A DNA stretch of 57,764 nt from Euryarchaeota archaeon UBA58 (lineage in GTDB: Archaea > Thermoplasmatota > Poseidoniia > Poseidoniales > Thalassarchaeaceae), in NCBI GenBank assembly GCA_002498525.1, contig DAHR01000010.1, positions 25,216-82,979 on the forward strand, written 5' to 3'. The position numbers were made by a program, and so were the translations under genes. Shown one piece after another: positions 51,994 to 57,764 of this stretch. Positions within the stretch are counted from its first letter, which is position 1, and each line of letters starts with the position of its first letter. Under the pieces are notes generated by a model. The model had not been told where the DNA came from, made no database searches, and worked only from the letters and a program-made list of their open reading frames with translations.

Positions 51994-52592
51994 CCACTCA
52001 CCCCCATGCGTCGAATCGTGTCGACGACAGCCTGAGTTCGCGAGTCGATCTCGATGTTCACCGAGTCACCCACTGACTTTCCACCGATCGTCGTGACTCT
52101 CAGGGTCTCTGGAATGATGTGTAGAGCGAAGCCGTCATCTGACACCTCGCCAATCGTCAGCGACAGTCCATCGACGGCGACGAAGCCTTTCTCGAGAATA
52201 TACGGGCGTGCCTCGGTAGAATTCTCAATGACGAGGTCAATCCCCTCTCCACGCTCGGCGCGTTCTAGAATCTTCGCGGTCATCATCACATGACCGGACA
52301 AGATGTGTCCACCGAGTTCATCCCCCATCTTCAGGGAGCGCTCGACATTCACCTTCTCGCCGGCTTTCAGTGCCCCGAGCGTCGTTCGGCTCAGCGTCTC
52401 TTCGATGGTATCGAACTTCACTGCGGCTCCATCAATCGTAACGACGCTCATGCAGACTCCATCCAGAGCTACGCTCGCACCGATCTCGAGTTCATCATCG
52501 AAACCATCGAGATCGACAGTCAAAGTCCGAATCTCATCGCCGTCCTCGACGGCGACCACCGAAGCAGTACCGGAAACGATTCCGGTGAACAT
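51990..52592 (-). CDS. ribE: riboflavin synthase, bacterial/eukaryal (alpha-subunit) type
   Basis: 200 residues from the ATG at 52592 (MFTGIV, the classic start). Two lumazine-binding domains in tandem: DGVCMSVVTIDGAAVKFD with NVERSLKMGDELGGHILSGH in the first half, and KGFVAVDGLSLTIGEV with LHIIPETLRVTTIG in the second. It makes riboflavin from two lumazines. Many archaea use the unrelated RibC, so the bacterial form is notable. It starts two bases after the ribL stop. Confidence 0.93.
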   Translation of the reverse strand: MFTGIVSGTASVVAVEDGDEIRTLTVDLDGFDDELEIGASVALDGVCMSVVTIDGAAVKFDTIEETLSRTTLGALKAGEKVNVERSLKMGDELGGHILSGHVMMTAKILERAERGEGIDLVIENSTEARPYILEKGFVAVDGLSLTIGEVSDDGFALHIIPETLRVTTIGGKSVGDSVNIEIDSRTQAVVDTIRRMGVSG

Positions 52593-52594
52593 CC

Positions 52595-53053
52595 TCAATC
52601 CTCCTCGTAAAGATCGCCGGTCTCGCCCGACCAGAGTTCGAGGATTCGAGAGATGATCTTCCTCGTCCCATCCAGATCATCCGATAAGCCCTCGACCCGA
52701 ATAATCTTGACATGGCCCCAACCATTCGCGTCCAGACCCGCCCGAATCGCATCACGCGAGTGCTTCTGGTCATAGCCGAGCGCTATCACGTCGGGTTTCA
52801 CGACATCGAGAATATCGAAGATTGGTACGCTCGGCGGGTTGCCAACGAGCGCTCGGTCAACTGGTTTCAGACCCTCGACCATGCGCCGTCGAAGTTCATG
52901 ATTAGTCACCGGTTCATGCTTCTGCTTGCGAACCGTTTCGTCGTGGGCGACTACGACTACGAGTTCGTCACCAAGGGTTTTGGCTTGTTCGACATAATGC
53001 AGGTGTCCAGCATGCAACAAATCGAAGACGCCGACCGCCATGACTCTGACCAT
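52595..53053 (-). CDS. ribL: RibL-type FAD synthetase
   Basis: 152 residues. Small nucleotidyltransferase with the N-terminal GVFDLLHAGHLHYVEQAKTL (HxGH box HAGH) and later ALGYDQKHSRDAI and the ISxR-like KIISRILE. This is the archaeal FAD synthetase, which adenylylates FMN; the same fold also contains glycerol-phosphate cytidylyltransferases, but the riboflavin operon supports RibL. It follows ribB by 38 bases. Confidence 0.85.
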   Translation of the reverse strand: MVRVMAVGVFDLLHAGHLHYVEQAKTLGDELVVVVAHDETVRKQKHEPVTNHELRRRMVEGLKPVDRALVGNPPSVPIFDILDVVKPDVIALGYDQKHSRDAIRAGLDANGWGHVKIIRVEGLSDDLDGTRKIISRILELWSGETGDLYEED

Positions 53054-53091
53054 TCAACTCCGCCTCCCCTCGAATCCTCTCAATGCTTCGG

Positions 53092-53823
53092 TCACTCTTC
53101 AATGCCCAGAGCGGACAGAAGATCGGCGCCGGTTATCATCGGAATGCTGTGCTTCGCCGCATATTCACGCCCATCTTCAACACTCAATGCCCCATCGCCA
53201 TCCGGCTCCAACATCTCCGCTCCGATAGTTGCGGGAACCTGACCCGCCAGCCTTGCTATCGCCACTGCCAACTCTGTGTGGCCTTGGCGGGTTTCGAGGC
53301 CACCGGGGGATTCTCGACAGACTGGGATGTGGCCGGGAGTGCGGAATTCGGCGCCCAACGCCTCCAGTGCGGCGGCGCCGGTGACATCGCTGGAGAGTAA
53401 TTCGCCCGCGAGCTCGCCGAAGCGACGTGTGGTCAGCGAGCGGTCACGGTCGGTTATCCCCGTGTAGGTGTCGCGGTGGTTGACCGAGAGGGTGAAGGCC
53501 GAGCGCGTATCGTATTGCAGGTCGTTCGTAACGAGGTGAGCGAGCACTGGATTGTCGGCCACGAGGGCTGGGTGAGTGTGGATGTCCTGCAACCATGGCA
53601 GGTCGAAGAGCCGGCCGATCTCATCGCCAATGGCGAGGAAAAGAAGTCCTCCGCAGTCTTGGCGCAGACGGCGCATGACTTCGGGGGTTGCCGCTGTGGC
53701 GGGCCATAGCAAGTCGGTCTCGCATTCACGGAAGGCTGAGTCGAAGACCATGACAGGCTCGCCGGCTGCGAAAGCAGCAATCGCGGCTTCGACACCACCC
53801 ACAGCGTCAACTGTCATGGGCAT
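53092..53823 (-). CDS. ribB: 3,4-dihydroxy-2-butanone 4-phosphate synthase
   Basis: 243 residues. Monofunctional RibB. Signatures: VMVFDSAFRECETDLLWPA (acidic metal site), FTLSVNHRDTYTGITDRDRS and the terminal GREYAAKHSIPMITGADLL. It makes the four-carbon unit for lumazine from ribulose 5-phosphate. The motif HRDTYTGITDRD is the archaeal variant. First gene of the operon, with a TATA-like box about 24 bases upstream of its ATG, consistent with a leaderless message. Confidence 0.93.
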   Translation of the reverse strand: MPMTVDAVGGVEAAIAAFAAGEPVMVFDSAFRECETDLLWPATAATPEVMRRLRQDCGGLLFLAIGDEIGRLFDLPWLQDIHTHPALVADNPVLAHLVTNDLQYDTRSAFTLSVNHRDTYTGITDRDRSLTTRRFGELAGELLSSDVTGAAALEALGAEFRTPGHIPVCRESPGGLETRQGHTELAVAIARLAGQVPATIGAEMLEPDGDGALSVEDGREYAAKHSIPMITGADLLSALGIEE

Positions 53824-53842
53824 GCGAGAGGGCGTTCGTACC

Positions 53843-53850
53843 CTATATTT
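53843..53850 (-). promoter_or_regulatory. TATA-like box of the riboflavin operon
   Basis: AAATATAG on the minus strand, centred about 24 bases from the ribB ATG, which puts transcription start at or next to the start codon. A purine-rich GGAGTGAGG for the divergent GHMP gene lies at the other end of the spacer. No FMN riboswitch is seen. Confidence 0.55.
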
Positions 53851-53910
53851 CCGGTCGCGCCATCAGGCGTGGCCGATGGGTTATCATGGGTGGAGTGAGG
53901 GAATAGAATT

Positions 53911-54768
53911 GTGATTGAGGCAAGAGCGCCGCTGCGCGTCGATTTGGCCGGCGGTTGGACCGACCTCTCGCCATTCACAATTCATCACGGTGGTGAGGTG
54001 GTGAATTTCACCATCGACAAGTACGTCCGAGCGCGCCTTGGTTCGAGCGGCGAGGTCGAATTCTCCTTCGATGTGCCAGCAGGTTCCGGACTCGGGACGA
54101 GTGGTGCTCTGAATGTCGCGAGAATCGCAGTTCTCAACGACGGTGATATCGACGATCTCCAAGGACTGGCCGAGCAAGCATATCAGGCTGAGATTGCGAG
54201 TGGCAATCGCTGCGGCAGACAGGATCAATGGGCAGCGGCGCTGGGTGGATTCAACCGCTTCATGTTCGTCGGAGATTCTGTTGAATCTATGCCCTTCGAA
54301 GCCCCGAAAACAGCCCGAAACTGGCTTCGGAAACATCTGCTCATCGTCAACAGCGGCATCGTCCACGATTCGGGCGAGATCCAGAACGCGATATGGGCTC
54401 GCTACGATGCCGGTGAAGAAGCTGTAACCGAGGGACTGCTAATCATCCGAGCGGCGGCGCGCAAGATGGTTGATGGCCTGCAGCGCGACTACCGCCACCT
54501 CGTCGTCGAGGCCCTCGACGACATCTGTCGCGGCGTCGATCTTCTCGACCCCGCGATACACGATCCATTCCGCTCCATCATCGCCCCTCTTCTGGAGACG
54601 AGGTCGGTGATGGCGTGGAAGGCACTCGGCGCAGGAGCGGGTGGATGTGCGGCTCTTCTGTGCAATCCTCTGGGCTTCACAACGGTTCGTGAAGCGGTTG
54701 ATGCAGCGGGTTGGGAAATCATCGAATGGGACTTCGAAGACACGGGATTGACTCTGATCGAGAGTTGA
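53911..54768 (+). CDS. GHMP-family sugar kinase-like protein
   Basis: 285 residues from the GTG at 53911, preceded by GGAGTGAGG. N-terminal APLRVDLAGGWTDLSPF is the pattern of HddA/FKP-type sugar-1- or heptose-7-phosphate kinases; motif 2 is PAGSGLGTSGALNVA and motif 3 LGAGAGGCAALL. GNRCGRQDQWAAALGG is the third conserved block. It probably phosphorylates a sugar for nucleotide-sugar or glycoconjugate synthesis; the exact substrate is unknown. Divergent from the riboflavin operon. Confidence 0.85.
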   Translation: MIEARAPLRVDLAGGWTDLSPFTIHHGGEVVNFTIDKYVRARLGSSGEVEFSFDVPAGSGLGTSGALNVARIAVLNDGDIDDLQGLAEQAYQAEIASGNRCGRQDQWAAALGGFNRFMFVGDSVESMPFEAPKTARNWLRKHLLIVNSGIVHDSGEIQNAIWARYDAGEEAVTEGLLIIRAAARKMVDGLQRDYRHLVVEALDDICRGVDLLDPAIHDPFRSIIAPLLETRSVMAWKALGAGAGGCAALLCNPLGFTTVREAVDAAGWEIIEWDFEDTGLTLIES

Positions 54769-54815
54769 ATTGTCGCTGGAGAAGCCTCAAACACCCCTTG
54801 AGATTCGTCCTACCC

Positions 54816-57764
54816 ATGGTAGGACGTCATGGTATCATCGCTTCGGTGTTGATTCTCGTTCTACTGCTGCCCATCGCGACCTCGTCGTTCAACATGGAGC
54901 GGGGTCGAGGCGGTTACGACGCCGATGGTGTCTGGACTGAGAGCGTCGAGCTGGCACTTCACCACCAGTGGTGGCTGGATTGGAGCCGCGATGCGGACCA
55001 TGACTTCGTTGACGACCGCATCGAATGGCTGCTGGAACAACCGGTTGATGTCCAGCAGGATTGGTGGCGCAAGGCCGGTCCTGAGCAAGCTCGAGTCTTC
55101 ATCGATTACGACCATCAGCCGACCGACGCCGATGTCGAGGCCTTGACAAAGTTAGGCGTCGAAGTTACACTGAGAGCTCATTATCTCGATACAGTCGCTG
55201 CGACTATTCCCCTCGAACTGCTGCAGGAGCCAGCAACTCTGTTGTCCTTGAGCGGCTTGGTGATGATCGAGGATCTCGGCCTCGCTGAGCCACACATGAA
55301 CGAGGCTGTCCCGACGATGGGAGTCGATGATGTGTGGAATGATTTCGGATTCATCGGAACCGGTGTGACCATCGCGATTCTCGACACCGGCATCCGCGGC
55401 GACCACGAAGGGCTCAACGACTTGGACGACGATCGGTTCACCTGCATCGACGACCCACCCGACCCTCTCGACCCGAATCCTGACCCGATTCCGGCTGATT
55501 GCGACCCCAAGATCACGGCATTCTACGACGCCGTCTACACCCACTCCGAACAACCTCCTGAGGACTCCTTCGACTCCGGGACACATGGGTCTCATGTCGC
55601 TGGAATCGCCGCCGGCACCGGCGGCGGCCAGACGGCGGCCGACGGTTCACGATACATCGGTGCCGCCCCCGGCGCCTGGTTGATCAACATCCTCGCTTGC
55701 TGCGAAGGAGACATCGAGGACATCATCGAAGGCGCTCAGTGGGCCATCGACAACAAGGAAAATCTGGGTATCGATGTGCTGACTTCTTCATTGGGTGAAC
55801 AGCAGTTCGAGATTCACATTGACAATGACGGCTCCAGTGCTTGGAGTCGTCAGATGGATGCCGTCGCCGATTCAGGCATCATCACCACGCTCTCGGCTGG
55901 CAACGAGTTCGGCGGTGCGACGATCGTCGGTTGCAATACCATCGACAGTCCGGGAGATGCGAATCTGCCGGTGACTGTGGCCTCGCTCGACAAGAATCTC
56001 GACCTTGCCATCTACTCCAGCCGTGGATACACTTCTGATGGGCGAGTGAAGCCCGATGTGGCGGCCATCGGTTCCAACATCATGGCTCCAGACGCCGCGA
56101 CGATTGATGGCTACACGAGCAAGTCGGGAACCAGCATGGCAACGCCTCTGATGGCCGGGATTGCCGCACTGATGAAAGAGGCGAATCCCGACCTCACTCA
56201 TGCCGAATTCAAGGATATCATCGCCGCGCACGCGATCGAGCGTGAGATTTCACTCGGTGACCCTGGATTGAACGATTGCAGCCTGCTCGAGAGCCGGCCT
56301 GACAACGAATTCGGCTACGGTCAGGCCGACCCGCTCGCCTTCGTCGAGGCGGCCGGCAGTATCGACCGCTCACTGAACGTCTCGATGGACATCATCACCT
56401 TGCAAGAAATCGGCAATGAGAGCTACATCGCCGGAACCTCATCAGGAGGCGCGCTGGGATTGGGGCTGGTAGAGGTCAAGGTCGGCGGCGGAGAGTGGAA
56501 GGGTGCTGCAGACCTTTCGAATAACGGTGACTGGGCTACTTGGAGGGTCAAGTTAGACCCTCACCTCGAATCTGGCAACTCGACAATCTATGCTAGATTG
56601 AGAGTCACCGATGACAGCATATCCCCAATAGACGCTCGCAGAGTAGTCCTAATCGATGAGATGGCAATAGCTGGAGCCGCCGAGGGCCTGACCTCTTTCG
56701 GCTCGTACGTCTTCTTCGTCCCCTTCGTATTGGTACTCGCTTTACTGGGTTACATCATGACCACAGAGCGGTGGGATAGAAAGTTCTACCTGGGCCTCTC
56801 CAATAAGGGTGAAGACAGTGACGGTTTTGATATCCGTAGGTATAATCTACGAAAAATTCCCGGGGCTCTGAGGTCAGTTAGGCAGTCGTGGGTTGAAGAT
56901 GGTGAATCCTTAGCGGAGAACAAGGTGAGACGTTACGTCTCTCTGAGCATACTCTATGTCGCACAGGGCCTCCCCTCAGGATTCGCGAATGTGGCCTTCG
57001 TGGCATTCCTCGTAACCAATGGAATCGCCGTAGAGCAAATTGCCATACTGTTCGCCACAGTATACCTGCCATGGACCTTCAAATTCATCTGGGGGCCAGT
57101 TATCGATATGATCAGATTCCCTCAATTCGGGATAAGACGACCGTGGATCCTATTCGCCGAGACGGGCATGATAATCTCCCTATCCACTTTGCTTTTCGTG
57201 CCGGATTTAGTCGCCTCGATACAATTAGTCACCATATTGCTGTTCATCCACAACCTGTTCTCATCACTGCAGGATGTCAGCGTTGACGCTCTCGCAGTCG
57301 ACATACTCGAGCCCGATGAAGTGGCCACGGTCAACGGTCTGATGTTCGCCGCCAAGCGTGGCGGAATCATTTTCGGAGGCGCAGTCCTCGGAATGCTGGT
57401 CGTTCCTTTCGGAATCAAATCGGCGATAATGGTCCAGCTCCCATTGCTGATTCTAATCATGATGCTGCCTCTGTACCTGCGTGAGAGGCCGAGTAACAGA
57501 CTGTTCCCATGGAGCAAGCAGGAAGAGGTAGAGGAGGCCTGGTACGCAGAGATCGAGGAGGCAATAGAAACCGAGGCGCCCCTTCTGTGGGAGGAGGATC
57601 ACCCGGAGGAATTCAGGCAAGCCCGATGGGTCGCAACAAACCTCTACGATAACAGGATATCTCCAGCTGCTTCCATCCTGTGGGTAAGCATCTCTTTCTT
57701 CCTGTTGTGGGGACTTTTTGCTATCCTGCACGTACTCACTAGCAGCTTTACCGAGGCTTGGGAA
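54816..57764 (+). CDS. subtilisin-family protease continuous with an AmpG-like MFS transporter (right-truncated)
   Basis: The frame from the ATG at 54816 is open to the window edge, 983 codons. Residues 1-25 are a signal peptide (IIASVLILVLLLPIATSS). The S8 triad is Asp in IAILDTGIRGDHEG, His in THGSHVAGIAAG and Ser in KSGTSMATPLMAGI; a beta domain follows. Residues about 632-650 are a membrane segment (YVFFVPFVLVLALLGYIM) and then a charged linker. From residue 710 on there are AmpG/PAT-type transporter segments: LYVAQGLPSGFANVAF, TVYLPWTFKFIWGPVIDM and SSLQDVSVDALAVDIL. Codon use changes near 56540. Either a true fusion or a join of two genes. Confidence 0.8.
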   Translation, partial: MVGRHGIIASVLILVLLLPIATSSFNMERGRGGYDADGVWTESVELALHHQWWLDWSRDADHDFVDDRIEWLLEQPVDVQQDWWRKAGPEQARVFIDYDHQPTDADVEALTKLGVEVTLRAHYLDTVAATIPLELLQEPATLLSLSGLVMIEDLGLAEPHMNEAVPTMGVDDVWNDFGFIGTGVTIAILDTGIRGDHEGLNDLDDDRFTCIDDPPDPLDPNPDPIPADCDPKITAFYDAVYTHSEQPPEDSFDSGTHGSHVAGIAAGTGGGQTAADGSRYIGAAPGAWLINILACCEGDIEDIIEGAQWAIDNKENLGIDVLTSSLGEQQFEIHIDNDGSSAWSRQMDAVADSGIITTLSAGNEFGGATIVGCNTIDSPGDANLPVTVASLDKNLDLAIYSSRGYTSDGRVKPDVAAIGSNIMAPDAATIDGYTSKSGTSMATPLMAGIAALMKEANPDLTHAEFKDIIAAHAIEREISLGDPGLNDCSLLESRPDNEFGYGQADPLAFVEAAGSIDRSLNVSMDIITLQEIGNESYIAGTSSGGALGLGLVEVKVGGGEWKGAADLSNNGDWATWRVKLDPHLESGNSTIYARLRVTDDSISPIDARRVVLIDEMAIAGAAEGLTSFGSYVFFVPFVLVLALLGYIMTTERWDRKFYLGLSNKGEDSDGFDIRRYNLRKIPGALRSVRQSWVEDGESLAENKVRRYVSLSILYVAQGLPSGFANVAFVAFLVTNGIAVEQIAILFATVYLPWTFKFIWGPVIDMIRFPQFGIRRPWILFAETGMIISLSTLLFVPDLVASIQLVTILLFIHNLFSSLQDVSVDALAVDILEPDEVATVNGLMFAAKRGGIIFGGAVLGMLVVPFGIKSAIMVQLPLLILIMMLPLYLRERPSNRLFPWSKQEEVEEAWYAEIEEAIETEAPLLWEEDHPEEFRQARWVATNLYDNRISPAASILWVSISFFLLWGLFAILHVLTSSFTEAWE

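Noticed and set aside
1..57764. CRISPR arrays, insertion sequences, prophage
   Set aside because: No regularly spaced repeats, transposase or integrase motifs were found on either strand.

Overview
The window reads as a contiguous archaeal chromosome piece, most likely from the marine Thermoplasmatota. Marine Group II (Candidatus Poseidoniales) is my best guess, with Marine Group III or a close relative as the alternative. Archaeal signs are the archaeal-type shikimate genes (aldolase-like first enzyme, type II 3-dehydroquinate synthase, GHMP shikimate kinase), RibL-type FAD synthetase, an HTH_10 (Bat-type) regulator, a Gar1-like RNA-binding protein, TATA-like boxes about 25 bases upstream of several starts, and surface proteins ending in PGF-CTERM-like anchors. 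A bacterial-type gpsA and the absence of any typically bacterial promoter fit Marine Group II. No rRNA, CRISPR array, insertion sequence or phage gene was seen.

Layout. 1-2.5 kb: a surface protein gene overlapping by ATGA a left-truncated gene for a Gar1-like/RG-rich/RanBP2 zinc-finger protein. 2.7-5.4 kb: phnD-phnC-phnE uptake system. 5.4-7.1 kb: small winged-helix-like protein, gpsA, two tRNA-Leu genes. 7.2-18.5 kb: secreted M28 peptidase, two paralogous anchored lipoproteins (EF-hand and LDLa-like motifs), a large membrane protein and a MacB/FtsX-type ABC exporter. 18.5-23.1 kb: exonuclease III and a four-gene shikimate/chorismate operon. 23.1-29.2 kb (minus strand): secreted protein, DUF4350, MoxR, DUF58 and a membrane protein. 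29.3-39.4 kb: a three-subunit molybdenum hydroxylase resembling 4-hydroxybenzoyl-CoA reductase, an HTH_10 regulator, XdhC-type and MocA-type maturation genes, and between these a multicopper oxidase pair with a ZIP metal transporter behind an 18-base perfect palindrome. 39.4-50.5 kb: subtilase, acyl-CoA dehydrogenase, free-methionine-sulfoxide reductase, Ca/Na exchanger, fused 2-oxoacid dehydrogenase E1, MoeB-rhodanese, thioredoxin reductase. 50.6-54.8 kb: methyltransferase, a riboflavin/FAD operon (ribB-ribL-ribE-ribH) and a GHMP kinase. 54.8 kb to the end: an unusual open frame joining a subtilase to an AmpG-like transporter.

How the genes work together. The molybdenum hydroxylase, XdhC and MocA genes form a plausible set for making and maturing a Mo-cytosine-dinucleotide enzyme on aromatic CoA thioesters, and the riboflavin operon would supply FAD for it and for several other flavoproteins here. 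The secreted peptidases, DUF58/MoxR cluster and anchored lipoproteins fit a protein-degrading marine heterotroph with a complex cell surface. The strongest candidates for something undescribed are the multicopper oxidase/ZIP operon with its palindromic operator, the Gar1-RG-zinc finger protein, and the subtilase-AmpG fusion, which carries a sharp codon-usage change and may be a chimera.
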